Assembly (NCBI RefSeq): GCF_042675645.1
Contig: NZ_JBHTJH010000004.1
Span: 1,116,001-1,180,000 of the forward strand
DNA: 64,000 bases
Reading direction: 5' to 3'
Source: Sungkyunkwania multivorans
Lineage (GTDB): Bacteria > Bacteroidota > Bacteroidia > Flavobacteriales > Flavobacteriaceae
Under the pieces are notes generated by a model, which saw only the letters and a list, made by a program, of their open reading frames with translations, had not been told where the DNA came from and did no database searches. This document shows, one piece after another, positions 1-8,995 of the stretch. Numbering within the stretch: the first letter of the stretch is position 1; each line of letters starts with the position of its first letter. A program made the translations under genes and the position numbers.

Positions 1-256
1 CTCGCTGAAGATACTTGAACATGTCGAGCAATGCCTTGGTCGTGGTACTTTCATTGCCATGCATCTGCGACCACATTAGAATTGATTTTGACCCAGTTCC
101 TATGGTCACCATGTGAATCGGGTTCTTGCGAACGGAACTACCTACACGTTCTACCTTAAAGACAGGCGGTAATTTTTCCAATATCGGCTCCACCATCTTA
201 TGCGTGACATATCTATGAGTTACACTTGTTTCTTTATAGTAAGGAAAGGCTTCCAT
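1..256 (-). CDS. M14-family zinc carboxypeptidase, N-terminal fragment
   Basis: Reading from an ATG at 256 downwards gives an open frame running off the left edge (about 85 codons visible). The fragment contains QMHGNEST, the HxxE zinc-binding motif of M14 metallocarboxypeptidases, preceded by a typical segment ending in GTG-SKSILMWS. M14 enzymes remove C-terminal residues from peptides; the catalytic Glu and the third zinc ligand lie outside the window. No signal peptide is seen after this ATG. An in-frame TTG upstream is possible but unneeded. Family assignment is firm; substrate is unknown. Confidence 0.8.
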   Translation of the reverse strand, partial: MEAFPYYKETSVTHRYVTHKMVEPILEKLPPVFKVERVGSSVRKNPIHMVTIGTGSKSILMWSQMHGNESTTTKALLDMFKYLQR

Positions 257-566
257 GTGAGTAATGTTAAAAAACAATGTTGACAAAAGTAAACAATCCG
301 TAATTTACAATTGTAAAGTAGCAATTGTGACATGTGTAAACAATCTTGCTTTCTAATTTAAATAACTATTTGTTGATAATTTATTCTTGTAACCACAGTT
401 AGTGAGCTAATTTAATAATGATGTTTAAATATTTGTATTTCAGTAGTTTATATATATTACTTAAAGTAAAAGTTTAATTATGTAGTACCACTTATTATGG
501 GGAAATGCGGGCTTTGGTCAAAAATAGTTACAAATGTGATCTGTATTCTGGTTACATTTGTATACG
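257..566. promoter_or_regulatory. Dyad-rich intergenic region before the XRE regulator
   Basis: No gene is seen here. The stretch holds several related dyads: TGTTGAC-4-GTAAACA at 278-295 (one mismatch), the perfect 14-bp palindrome TTTACAATTGTAAA at 304-317, a further GTAAACAA at about 336-343, and a perfect 9-bp inverted repeat TACAAATGT (529-537) / ACATTTGTA (554-562) that ends just before the ATG at 567. The shared TTTACA/GTAAAC core suggests several copies of one operator, and the XRE protein encoded next is the obvious candidate binder (inference). Confidence 0.5.
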
Positions 567-1031
567 ATGTTAAACAATGAAGATTTCATAGATAGGCTCC
601 GCAAGATCTTAGATTATTACGCCTTAAGCGCCTCCTCTTTTGCAGACACCATTGGGGTGCAGCGCTCTAGTATTTCGCATATCTTATCTGGAAGAAATAA
701 ACCTAGTTTGGATTTTGTGATGAAGATCCTCTCCTCTTTTGAGGAGGTCGATCTCTATTGGTTACTCAATGGTCAGGGTACTTTTCCTAAAGCATCTGTT
801 TCGGGTGCAAATATAATCTCGGATGAAAAACCGAAGACCGACGATCTTTTTACAGCCTCAGAGGTTGTCCCACAAGAAATTGTAGCTAAGGAAAAAAAAG
901 CGGAACATCTTTCAAATACTGCGATGGTGGAAGAGCAACCTCCGAATGTGTTTCCCAAAAAAGATGGGGCTGGTATTGAAAAAATAGTGGTCTTTTATAA
1001 AGATGGGTCTTTTAAGGTTTATGAAAACTAA
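567..1031 (+). CDS. XRE-family HTH transcriptional regulator
   Basis: The N-terminal ~70 residues form a Cro/C1-type helix-turn-helix (FADTIGVQRSSISHILSGRNKPS, shown here in two parts: FADTIGVQ then RSSISHILSGRNKPS is the recognition region). The rest is a low-complexity linker rich in Lys/Glu/Pro and a short C-terminal strand-forming segment ending IVVFYKDGSFKVYEN. The open frame extends to a TTG at 558, but ATG at 567 is preferred because the TTG lies inside the 9-bp inverted repeat. Probably an autoregulating DNA-binding protein; the effector and target genes are not evident. Confidence 0.8.
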   Translation: MLNNEDFIDRLRKILDYYALSASSFADTIGVQRSSISHILSGRNKPSLDFVMKILSSFEEVDLYWLLNGQGTFPKASVSGANIISDEKPKTDDLFTASEVVPQEIVAKEKKAEHLSNTAMVEEQPPNVFPKKDGAGIEKIVVFYKDGSFKVYEN

Positions 1032-1067
1032 ATTTTTTGGTAATTTGCGCTGTCATAAAACAACTTC

Positions 1068-1445
1068 ATGAGACACGCATATCTGGCCATTGTTTTTCTA
1101 GTTTCTTTAAACTCCTGTTACGAGAGAGAACGAAATTGCGCAGATTTTAAAAATGGGTCCTTCCAATTTGAATCTTCTATTGGGGGAGAGACCGTTACCA
1201 CCACCTTTGTGCGCAACGATACACTAGAAATAGATTACTATCAAGGAAAGGCCGATAGTGCAAGTATTCGATGGATCAACGATTGTGAATATATCGTGAA
1301 GAAGATAAACCCAAAAACGATGTCGGAACGAAAGGCGATTCACATGAAGATCCTATACACCAAAGGTGATTCCTATACCTTTGAATATTCGATCGTTGGC
1401 GACGATAAGAACAAACAGCGTGGGACCGCCACAAAAATGAACTAG
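1068..1445 (+). CDS. Small conserved flavobacterial lipoprotein upstream of terC
   Basis: 125 residues with a short signal peptide and lipobox-like LNSC at about residue 17, so probably an outer-membrane lipoprotein. The remainder is a small beta-rich domain (FVRNDTLEIDYYQGKAD, SIRWINDCEYIVKK). I recall proteins of this type in Flavobacteriaceae beside terC, sometimes misnamed 'DNA topoisomerase IV'; nothing in the sequence supports a topoisomerase role. The stop codon is 2 nt before the terC start, so the two genes are probably co-transcribed and translationally coupled. Function unknown. Confidence 0.75.
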   Translation: MRHAYLAIVFLVSLNSCYERERNCADFKNGSFQFESSIGGETVTTTFVRNDTLEIDYYQGKADSASIRWINDCEYIVKKINPKTMSERKAIHMKILYTKGDSYTFEYSIVGDDKNKQRGTATKMN

Positions 1446-1447
1446 CT

Positions 1448-2242
1448 ATGCTTGAACTTTTAACCACTCCCGAGGCACTAGGTGCGTTAGTAACTCTTAC
1501 TTTTCTTGAGATCGTTCTTGGAATCGACAATATAATTTTTATTGCGATCGCAGCCGACAAGCTTCCGGTAAAACTTAGAAAACGTGCAACCAATATTGGC
1601 CTCATCTTGGCCATGGCCATGCGTATCATCCTTCTATTTGGTATCAGCTATCTGATCGCCATGCAAAAGCCATGGTTCAGTATCGAGCTTAGCTGGTTCG
1701 ATGCACACGTTACTGGTCAAAGTCTTATCCTAATCGTTGGGGGACTCTTCCTCTTATACAAGAGTACTAAAGAAATTCATGAAAAGGTCGAAGACCGCGG
1801 GCACGACGCTCGTGAAGTGCGAGAACATCGAAGCAGTTCGCTAAGTAAGGCAATTGTACAGATCACCTTGATCAATATTGTATTCTCTTTCGATTCGATT
1901 CTTACCGCTGTTGGGATGACCAATGGTCTAGAAGGAGCCTTGACCATTATGATCATTGCGGTGGTATTATCGGTGATCATCATGATGGTCTTTGCCACGC
2001 CTGTTGGGACTTTTGTGAACAAACATCCTTCAATCCAGGTTCTGGGGCTTTCCTTCTTGATCCTTATCGGTTTCATGCTGATCGCCGAAGGTGCGCACCT
2101 GTCGCATGCGGTCATTTTTGAGCAATCGATCGGATCCGTGCCAAAGGGATACCTTTATTTTGCCATTACATTCTCATTATTCGTGGAGTTCTTGAATATG
2201 AAGATGCGGAAGAATAAAGTGGCGCCTGTGGAAAGTGAATGA
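1448..2242 (+). CDS. TerC-family integral membrane protein
   Basis: 264 residues with about seven hydrophobic segments. The N-terminal FLEIVLGIDNIIFIAI and the second-half VFSFDSILTAVGM carry the acidic intramembrane residues (E/D in LEIVLGIDN and FDSI) that mark the TerC superfamily. TerC proteins are linked to metal (Mn2+) efflux and, in some contexts, tellurite resistance. No ter cluster is present, so a housekeeping metal-homeostasis role is more likely than tellurite resistance. Transcription ends at the strong hairpin that follows immediately. Confidence 0.88.
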   Translation: MLELLTTPEALGALVTLTFLEIVLGIDNIIFIAIAADKLPVKLRKRATNIGLILAMAMRIILLFGISYLIAMQKPWFSIELSWFDAHVTGQSLILIVGGLFLLYKSTKEIHEKVEDRGHDAREVREHRSSSLSKAIVQITLINIVFSFDSILTAVGMTNGLEGALTIMIIAVVLSVIIMMVFATPVGTFVNKHPSIQVLGLSFLILIGFMLIAEGAHLSHAVIFEQSIGSVPKGYLYFAITFSLFVEFLNMKMRKNKVAPVESE

Positions 2243-2252
2243 AGATATTAAC

Positions 2253-2284
2253 GAAAAAAGAGGGCTCAACAGCCCTCTTTTTTC
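2253..2284. terminator. Bidirectional rho-independent terminator after terC
   Basis: AGGGCT-caac-AGCCCT hairpin flanked by A6 on the left and T6 on the right, 10 nt after the terC stop. The A-run makes it usable also by the minus-strand gene ending at 2288. Confidence 0.85.
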
Positions 2285-2287
2285 TTT

Positions 2288-2617
2288 CTAAATTTCGTTC
2301 TTTCCGATATCATCGATCTCATCGACCACCAAGTTGCTTTCCTTCTGCCATCGACGTTTTAGAAAAACATATAATCCCCAAGAGCTCCCTATTCCAAACG
2401 GAATCAATAGTATCCCTAAAAGCCTTTCATTCATTGTATCCAAGGTTTCAGGAGCAACTAGCCCTAAAATAACTCCCAGGGTCAAACCAAATAATGCCAG
2501 TCCCCCATAATAAGATAGCACTCCTATTATGGCAAATCCCCATTTGCTCTTATCGTATTTTTCTGCTAACCGGTAAAAATATCGCCCGATAAAGTATATT
2601 AAAAGAATTCCTAACAT
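2288..2617 (-). CDS. Small membrane protein, unknown function
   Basis: 109 residues with three hydrophobic stretches: residues 1-12, 27-53 (a glycine-rich double-length segment), and 66-86. The C-terminus is charged and cytoplasmic-looking (KRRWQKESNLVVDEIDDIGKNEI begins with a basic cluster and ends acidic). It lies 22 nt downstream of parC and reads in the same direction, so may be the last gene of the parE-parC unit. No family recognised. Overlapping open frames on the other strand (2239-2472) are not credible. Confidence 0.55.
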   Translation of the reverse strand: MLGILLIYFIGRYFYRLAEKYDKSKWGFAIIGVLSYYGGLALFGLTLGVILGLVAPETLDTMNERLLGILLIPFGIGSSWGLYVFLKRRWQKESNLVVDEIDDIGKNEI

Positions 2618-2639
2618 CTATTTCAAAAGTTTTAAGCGA

Positions 2640-5273
2640 TCACAATTCCATCGATACCTGTCCATCACCTTTGTCGTCCTTGTCGTCCTTGTCGTCCCCC
2701 GCTACATTTTCTTCATCGATGACCTCTATCGATTCTACCGGGACCTCCTCTGGTTCTTCATAAGGTAGCGGCTCTAATTGAATCACGTCTTTGAGCTTGT
2801 CGGTGGTCAGCTGATTGCCCAATGCTTTGATGCCTTTCACGGCAATAAAGTCCTCTAGATCCACTTGCTGGTTGGGTTTTTGTTCCTTTCCGCGTTGTTT
2901 GGCAAACACCAACTCAACCATTGGTCGCCAATCGGTGGATACCAGTTCTAATTGCGATTTTGGATGTTCGGTGATCACCACCTCTTCCTTGCTTGGACTT
3001 TCTACCAGAAAACGCTTTACGTAATAGCGCTCTTTTTCACCATCGAAATAAATGACCGAAATAGGCTTGTTGGGCTTCCATTTCTCTAAGATGATCATAT
3101 CATCGCTAAAGTGTTTGGTCAATTCTGGCAGAATCGTCCTTACCAGCCCTTTTTGATCTACGATCAAGAGGCGATCACCTCCTTTGAATTCGCCCAAAAG
3201 TTCTCCACGGCCATCAACATTGAGACGCTGCACGGTGTCATCGAACCAAATTTTGCGTGGTTTGAGTGTAGACACCCCTTTCTCTTTCAGTTCGATGCGT
3301 TTCACGGAGTATTTTGTGACAATATTTCCTTTCACCCCGCGTCCTTTGATGGCGAGATCCGCAAAGTCTAAGTCCCACTTCAGCTTTTTTATACTTCCGG
3401 CCTGACGCAGATGTATTGTGATCACCTCTGCCTCTCCATTGGGATTGGCTGTGAAATAAGTGATCTCGGAGCCCTTCTTTCCTTGGGTAAGATCATAATC
3501 CTTGTCGCGTGTGACACCGGTTACATTAAAACGCTTGATATAGGAGGCGCCACCCTTACCATCTTTGTAGATCATATTATAAACGGTACGCTTATCTTTT
3601 TTCTTAAACACGGCAACATGGATGATGTTCTTTCCAACAAAGGTCTTGCTATCAACTTTCGTCACCATCATCTTCCCTTCCTTGGTGAACACGATAATAT
3701 CATCGATATCGGCACAATCGGTCACATATTCGTCCCGCCTTAGTGAGGTACCCACAAATCCTTCTTCACGGTTTACATAGAGTTTGGTGTTCCTGATGAC
3801 CACCTTTTTGGCATCCACATCGTCAAAGACCCTGATCTCTGTCTTGCGTTCACGGCCCTTGCCATATTTCTTCTTCAACTCTGTGAAGTAATCGACGGCA
3901 TATTCAATAAGATGCTCCAAATGATGCTTCACTTGAGCAATATTATCTTCTAAGGCATCTATTTTCTGTTGTGCCTTGTCGATATCAAACTTTGAGATCC
4001 TTTTGATTCGTATTTCCGTCAATCTTACAATATCCTCCTCTACGACCGGTCTTTTTAAATGTTTGATATGCGGCTGTAGACCTTTATCGATAGCTGCGAT
4101 GACGCCTTCCCAAGTTTCTTCCTCTTCAATGTTCCTATAGATACGATTTTCGATGAAGATACGCTCTAGAGAAGCAAAGTGCCATTGTTCTTCTAGCTCG
4201 TCTAACTGAATCTCCAGCTCACCCTTTAGGAGTTCTAAAGTATTATCTGTAGAACGACGCAATATTTCAGAAACACCGATAAAATTAGGTTTGTTGTCTT
4301 CGATAATACAACCTAGCGGCGAGATGGAGGTTTCGCAGGAAGTAAACGCGTACAAGGCATCGATGGTCTTGTCTGGGGAGATCCCATTGGGCAAATGCAC
4401 CAGAATTTCTACTTCGGCAGCGGTGTTATCCTCAATTTTCTTGATCTTTATCTTGCCCTTGTCATTCGCCTTAAGAATAGAGTCTATAAGGCTTGACGTG
4501 TTTGTACCGAACGGTATTTGAGTGATCGTCAAGGTCGTCTTGTCTAGCTGGGATATCTTTGCGCGTACACGTACTTTGCCACCTCGCAACCCATCATTAT
4601 AATTGGATACATCCATAATTCCCTGCGTGGGAAAATCGGGATATAGTGTAAACTTTTTCCCTTTTAGATGTTTGATCGATGCATCGATAAGCTCTATAAA
4701 ATTGTGCGGTAGTATTTTGGTAGAGAGTCCAACGGCGATCCCTTCTGCACCTTGGGCCAGTAACAACGGGAACTTTACGGGCAGATTGACCGGCTCTTTC
4801 TTTCTTCCATCATAACTGAGTTGCCATTCAGTGATCTTTGGACTATAAACAACATCCAAGGCAAACTTGGACAAACGCGCTTCGATATACCTTGATGCGG
4901 CCGCACCGTCGCCAGTAAGGATGTTCCCCCAGTTTCCTTGGGTATCTATCAAAAGGTCCTTCTGTCCTATTTGTACCATGGCGTCTGCGATACTGGCATC
5001 ACCATGAGGATGGTATTGCATGGTGTGACCAACGACATTGGCCACTTTATTATAGCGTCCGTCATCCAATTCCTTTAGTGCGTGCATTATTCTTCGCTGC
5101 ACCGGTTTGAAACCATCTTCTATGGCAGGCACCGCTCGTTCGAGGATCACGTATGATGCATAATCCAAGAACCAATCCTTATACATCCCAGTAACTTTGG
5201 TAATCGTGTCCTGCGACGCCTGCTCTTCATTTAAGTGCTCTTCTTCTGACGAAAACTCGTTAGGATCTTGCAT
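2640..5273 (-). CDS. parC: DNA topoisomerase IV subunit A
   Basis: 877 residues. The GyrA/ParC breakage-reunion domain occupies about the first 450 residues: YASYVILERAVPAIEDGFKP near residue 38, the quinolone-determining region HPHGDASIADAM near 89, and the catalytic tyrosine Y129 in AASRYIEARL. A coiled-coil follows (QQKIDALEDNIAQVKHHLEH) and then a beta-propeller-type C-terminal domain. ParC passes one duplex through another with ParE and decatenates daughter chromosomes. The last ~30 residues are an acidic tail with repeated DDK. parE lies just upstream with one small gene between them, the arrangement that favours topo IV over gyrase. Confidence 0.92.
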   Translation of the reverse strand: MQDPNEFSSEEEHLNEEQASQDTITKVTGMYKDWFLDYASYVILERAVPAIEDGFKPVQRRIMHALKELDDGRYNKVANVVGHTMQYHPHGDASIADAMVQIGQKDLLIDTQGNWGNILTGDGAAASRYIEARLSKFALDVVYSPKITEWQLSYDGRKKEPVNLPVKFPLLLAQGAEGIAVGLSTKILPHNFIELIDASIKHLKGKKFTLYPDFPTQGIMDVSNYNDGLRGGKVRVRAKISQLDKTTLTITQIPFGTNTSSLIDSILKANDKGKIKIKKIEDNTAAEVEILVHLPNGISPDKTIDALYAFTSCETSISPLGCIIEDNKPNFIGVSEILRRSTDNTLELLKGELEIQLDELEEQWHFASLERIFIENRIYRNIEEEETWEGVIAAIDKGLQPHIKHLKRPVVEEDIVRLTEIRIKRISKFDIDKAQQKIDALEDNIAQVKHHLEHLIEYAVDYFTELKKKYGKGRERKTEIRVFDDVDAKKVVIRNTKLYVNREEGFVGTSLRRDEYVTDCADIDDIIVFTKEGKMMVTKVDSKTFVGKNIIHVAVFKKKDKRTVYNMIYKDGKGGASYIKRFNVTGVTRDKDYDLTQGKKGSEITYFTANPNGEAEVITIHLRQAGSIKKLKWDLDFADLAIKGRGVKGNIVTKYSVKRIELKEKGVSTLKPRKIWFDDTVQRLNVDGRGELLGEFKGGDRLLIVDQKGLVRTILPELTKHFSDDMIILEKWKPNKPISVIYFDGEKERYYVKRFLVESPSKEEVVITEHPKSQLELVSTDWRPMVELVFAKQRGKEQKPNQQVDLEDFIAVKGIKALGNQLTTDKLKDVIQLEPLPYEEPEEVPVESIEVIDEENVAGDDKDDKDDKGDGQVSMEL
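2673..2697. repeat. 9-bp tandem repeat encoding the DDK tail of ParC
   Basis: GTCGTCCTT occurs twice in full plus a 7-nt partial copy. On the coding strand it gives three DDK units near the ParC C-terminus. Being a multiple of three, copy-number change would lengthen the acidic tail without a frameshift. Confidence 0.8.
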
Positions 5274-5751
5274 TAAGGGCTTTTTTGTTATTTCTTATTA
5301 CTTTATTCAATGAACTCTTTAAAGCTTTTATCTTTTTCTTATTTAAAAAGGTAATGTTAAATCTTAGGCGTTTCACCCTATGGTTTTTGGTTTTCACGTA
5401 TACGTTCAAAGTGCGATATATGACATAGTCGTTGATCTTATAATGAGACAGTTTCACTTTGGGAAATTCTGCTCTATTCTCCCTGTAATTGATAAAATTG
5501 GAGATGAACATACCTCTATTGATAAAATTAAGCACATCGCCGTCACTGTCATATTCAAAGTACTTCACGTTTTTGTAAACGAACCAGGAGAACAATACCA
5601 AAAATAGCGTTGGCATAATAAATACCAAGGCCATTCCTTTGTTATGGTCCTTTAATATTTTCATTCCAAAGAAACTCAGGCCAATCCCGAGGAAAAGTAG
5701 GAAATAGATAACGGGCATTTTCTTTTTTAGCGCTGAATTACTAAAATGCAT
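5260..5751 (-). CDS. Small membrane protein between parE and parC
   Basis: 163 residues. Two transmembrane segments (about residues 12-31 and 40-58) are followed by a ~100-residue soluble domain with alternating strands and many basic residues, ending in KSSLNKVIRNNKKALNARS. The shape resembles membrane-anchored PH-like domains, but I cannot name a family. Its 3' end overlaps the parC start by 14 nt, so translation is coupled to parC. Whether it takes part in topoisomerase function is unknown; position alone suggests only co-expression. Confidence 0.65.
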   Translation of the reverse strand: MHFSNSALKKKMPVIYFLLFLGIGLSFFGMKILKDHNKGMALVFIMPTLFLVLFSWFVYKNVKYFEYDSDGDVLNFINRGMFISNFINYRENRAEFPKVKLSHYKINDYVIYRTLNVYVKTKNHRVKRLRFNITFLNKKKIKALKSSLNKVIRNNKKALNARS

Positions 5752-5777
5752 AGGTCATGGTTAGTTACTGGTCGATA

Positions 5778-7634
5778 TCATAGGTCTTCGACCACATCGA
5801 GCTCTACTTTGAGGTTGTTGATTATAAATTCTTGTCTGTCTGGTGTGTTCTTACCCATATAAAACTTCAATAATTCTTCAATGGACATCGCCTTATCCAG
5901 CATCACGGGGTCCAATCGTATATCATCACCGATAAAATGCTTGAACTCATCTGGTGAGATCTCCCCAAGTCCTTTAAATCGAGTGATCTCTGGATTCCCT
6001 TTGAGTTTTTTTATGGCCGCGACACGTTCTTCCTCACTATAACAATAAATGGTCTCTTTTTTGTTCCGAACCCTAAACAATGGAGTTTGTAAAATATAAA
6101 GATGTCCCTCTTTGATCAATTCTGGAAAGAATTGCAAGAAAAAAGTGATGAGCAGCAAACGGATGTGCATACCATCAACATCGGCATCTGTCGCGATAAC
6201 AATATTGTTGTAACGCAAGTCCTCCATGGACTCTTCGATATTTAACGCAGCCTGAAGCAAGTTGAACTCTTCGTTCTCATAGACGATCTTCTTAGACATT
6301 CCGTAAGAGTTCAAGGGTTTTCCTCTAAGACTAAAGACCGCTTGGGTGTTGACATCCCGCGATTTGGTGATAGAACCACTTGCCGAATCTCCTTCTGTGA
6401 TAAAGAGCGTGGACTCTAGACGTCTGTCCTTTTTCAAATCTCCCAAATGCACACGACAGTCTCTCAATTTTTTGTTATGTAAACTTGCCTTTTTCGCGCG
6501 CTCTTTGGCCAACTTCCTTATTCCTGAAAGCTCTTTGCGCTCCCGCTCGGCCTGCAAGATCTTGCGCTGTATCTTCTCTGCGGTCCCAGGGTTCTTATGC
6601 AGAAAATTATCGAGTTGAGTTCCTACAAAGTCATTGATATAGGTACGAACCGTAGGTAGTCCTCCTCCCATTTCGGTGCTACCAAGCTTTGTTTTCGTCT
6701 GAGACTCGAATACAGGCTCCATGACCTTTATAGAGACGGCTCCTATGATAGACTTTCGAATGTCGGAAGCATCGTAATTCTTCCCGAAGAAATCACGGAT
6801 TGTTTTTACAATGGATTCTCTAAATGCTGCGAGATGCGTTCCTCCTTGTGTAGTATTCTGACCGTTTACGAAAGAATGATATTCTTCGCTATACTGAGTT
6901 TTGCTATGGGTCAATGCCACTTCGATATCTTCCCCTCTTAGGTGAATGATCGGATATAGCATGTCTGCAGCGTTCGTCGAATCTTCAAGAAGGTCTTTGA
7001 GTCCATTCTCAGAAAAATACTTCTCCCCATTGAAGACAATGGTAAGTCCAGGGTTGAGGTACACATAATTCTTAATGAGTTTGATGATGTACTCATTTCT
7101 GAATTTATAGTGCTTAAAGATGCCCTCATCTGGAATGAAGGACACTTTTGTGCCGCGTCTTTTCGATGACTCCTGCTCCTTCTCCTCATTGATCAAGGTA
7201 CCCATCTCGAATTCGGCCGCCTTGGACTTCCCTTCTCTAGTCGACTCCACTCTAAAAAAAGTCGAAAGTGCATTCACCGCCTTGGTACCGACCCCATTGA
7301 GTCCAACCGATTTCTTAAACGCCCTAGAGTCGTATTTACCGCCGGTATTCATCTTAGAAACCACGTCGACAACCTTGCCCAAAGGAATGCCTCGGCCGTA
7401 GTCTCTAACATTTACCTTGTTGCCTTGAATGGATATTTCGATGGTCTTACCAGCCCCCATTACGAATTCGTCGATACAGTTGTCCAATACCTCCTTCACA
7501 AGGATGTAGATCCCGTCATCGGGAGAAGAGCCGTCACCAAGCTTTCCAATATACATTCCTGGACGCATACGGATATGCTCTTTCCAATCTAATGAACGTA
7601 TGTTATCTTCGGTATACTGGGTATTCTGGGCCAT
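5778..7634 (-). CDS. parE: DNA topoisomerase IV subunit B (ATPase)
   Basis: 618 residues, short for GyrB and typical for ParE. GHKL ATPase motifs appear in order: EVLDNCIDEF (Asn binds Mg-ATP), VRDYGRGIP, and KSVGLNGVGTKAVNALS. The transducer domain follows, then the TOPRIM domain with EGDSASG and DADVDGMHIR, and a C-terminal PLFRVRNKKET / GLGEISPDEF region that contacts ParC. It supplies ATP-driven gating for the ParC cleavage reaction. Starts at ATG with a 26-nt gap to the next gene; probably the first gene of a parE-membrane protein-parC operon. Confidence 0.92.
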   Translation of the reverse strand: MAQNTQYTEDNIRSLDWKEHIRMRPGMYIGKLGDGSSPDDGIYILVKEVLDNCIDEFVMGAGKTIEISIQGNKVNVRDYGRGIPLGKVVDVVSKMNTGGKYDSRAFKKSVGLNGVGTKAVNALSTFFRVESTREGKSKAAEFEMGTLINEEKEQESSKRRGTKVSFIPDEGIFKHYKFRNEYIIKLIKNYVYLNPGLTIVFNGEKYFSENGLKDLLEDSTNAADMLYPIIHLRGEDIEVALTHSKTQYSEEYHSFVNGQNTTQGGTHLAAFRESIVKTIRDFFGKNYDASDIRKSIIGAVSIKVMEPVFESQTKTKLGSTEMGGGLPTVRTYINDFVGTQLDNFLHKNPGTAEKIQRKILQAERERKELSGIRKLAKERAKKASLHNKKLRDCRVHLGDLKKDRRLESTLFITEGDSASGSITKSRDVNTQAVFSLRGKPLNSYGMSKKIVYENEEFNLLQAALNIEESMEDLRYNNIVIATDADVDGMHIRLLLITFFLQFFPELIKEGHLYILQTPLFRVRNKKETIYCYSEEERVAAIKKLKGNPEITRFKGLGEISPDEFKHFIGDDIRLDPVMLDKAMSIEELLKFYMGKNTPDRQEFIINNLKVELDVVEDL

Positions 7635-8003
7635 AAATCAAGCTCTTTTGGTGCTGGGTTGCTAATATAACGTTTCAGCTTAAAAAATGAAATAGGTAAA
7701 ATACAAAGAAATTAACAACACTATAAACAAATAACTGCATCTACGGAAATGATTGCGACCACGTTAATATATTAAAATCCCTGTCGGAAATGAGCATTTG
7801 ATCATGCTCTATTGTTTTCTGCCCGACTGGTATTTCGAGGTGAAATAATCAAAATTATGATGATCATGACTAAATACATAATATGGATTACTGCCATACC
7901 ATTCGAGACAAGCCAAACGTTAAATATGGAATTTGACTAAAACATTTGCAGAATGTTAGAAAAAAACATAATTTTAATAAAACTATTTGATTTTCAATAC
8001 AAT
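7635..8003. other. Intergenic region with a nested hairpin
   Basis: No convincing gene. The AT-rich stretch holds a nested dyad: outer arms GTCGG (7783-7787) and CCGAC (7823-7827), inner arms GAGCAT (7792-7797) and ATGCTC (7804-7809). An ATGATCAT palindrome lies near 7859. No T-run follows the dyad, so it is not a standard terminator. Confidence 0.4.
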
Positions 8004-8807
8004 ATGCGATTAAAAATAATTATTCTGAAAAGAATAGTGTCTTCCTCTGCTTTATGCCTGACATTCATAATACTATTATCTTGTTCGAATATCGAAGAGG
8101 AGGCTTTGGGCGATGATGATATCACTCAGAAGCGAATCGAATCGACCCTTATGCAGATGAAGTCACTTGGAGATGCTCAAGGCAAAATCGTAAAGTTCAA
8201 CATGGAGCATCTGTACGAAAATAGTTATCAGAAACATTTTGAAGTCGTAGCGAACTCCAAGAAAGTGCTGGACTTTGCCGCAGGTGGTGACAGTAGTCAT
8301 AGCAGACGTGAGGACAATTATACAGTAATTTGTTTCTGGGGTAATGGAGACAGCACTGTGACCGAGTGTGGTGATGACGTGGGATGTGCTGGAGCCGCCA
8401 CATGGGCATGTATCCAGGATGGAGGGTGCGCAAAGGTGTGCAACGGACGTATCTCCTACGTACCAAAAACGATTTTGGCAGAGGTCACTGTCGGAGTATC
8501 TGCCATTGAGCCAATTGTTAAACAAGCTATGGCCATTGGAGAAGCGAACGATCAAGCAATAAGTTTCACCATTGCACGTCACAAAGAACAATACTGGCTC
8601 AAAGAGATTCATCAAATCGATTCAAAATCGGGACGCCCGGCTACTTTCCAATTGGATTGTTATGGCGGCGATGGCGAATTATTATGGCAGGAATGGTATA
8701 ACGACACGCACTCTTTAAGCGAAGGCATCCTCTACTGTACCGACCTAGATGGCGGCTGCGCAGAAGTTTGCGAATACTATGCCCGATACTTCCCTCCATC
8801 AAAATAG
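8004..8807 (+). CDS. Secreted lipoprotein with duplicated Cys-rich motif
   Basis: Numbered from ATG 8004 the product has 267 residues; this start gives a clean signal peptide and lipobox (ILLSC, Cys27), while the longer frame from 7953 would bury it. Two parts of the protein resemble each other: C110-FWGNGD followed by C136-IQDGGCAKVC146, and C219-YGGDGE followed by C245-TDLDGGCAEVC256. Each half thus has C-[FY]-x-G-x-G and C-x(2-3)-DGGCAxVC. In an exported lipoprotein these cysteines probably form disulfides. No known family recognised; function unknown. Confidence 0.6.
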   Translation: MRLKIIILKRIVSSSALCLTFIILLSCSNIEEEALGDDDITQKRIESTLMQMKSLGDAQGKIVKFNMEHLYENSYQKHFEVVANSKKVLDFAAGGDSSHSRREDNYTVICFWGNGDSTVTECGDDVGCAGAATWACIQDGGCAKVCNGRISYVPKTILAEVTVGVSAIEPIVKQAMAIGEANDQAISFTIARHKEQYWLKEIHQIDSKSGRPATFQLDCYGGDGELLWQEWYNDTHSLSEGILYCTDLDGGCAEVCEYYARYFPPSK

Positions 8808-8995
8808 GATTTTTGCATTAACAACAACGCGAGAAATAATTTTGTTTCGAATAGTGGTTGGCATATTGCTATGTTCTTCCATTACTTTCAAAAATAATAA
8901 AAATTTGAGGTTTGCTACAGGACCAATAATTTTCAGGTCTACATCTTAAGCAATGTCTACACCAATAAAGCCTTTAGTGATAAACTAGACCACCC

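Noticed and set aside
1448..2242. Tellurite resistance island
   Set aside because: Only terC is present; no other ter genes nearby.
2239..2472. 77-codon plus-strand open frame just after terC
   Set aside because: It begins inside the terC stop/terminator region, has no family resemblance, and lies opposite a better membrane-protein frame.
2673..2697. DDK repeat resembling an engineered epitope tag
   Set aside because: It is an in-frame 9-bp repeat at the natural acidic C-terminus of ParC in an otherwise native chromosome.
8163..8615. 150-codon minus-strand frame opposite the Cys-motif lipoprotein
   Set aside because: The plus-strand frame has a signal peptide, lipobox and internal repeat; the antisense frame has none.
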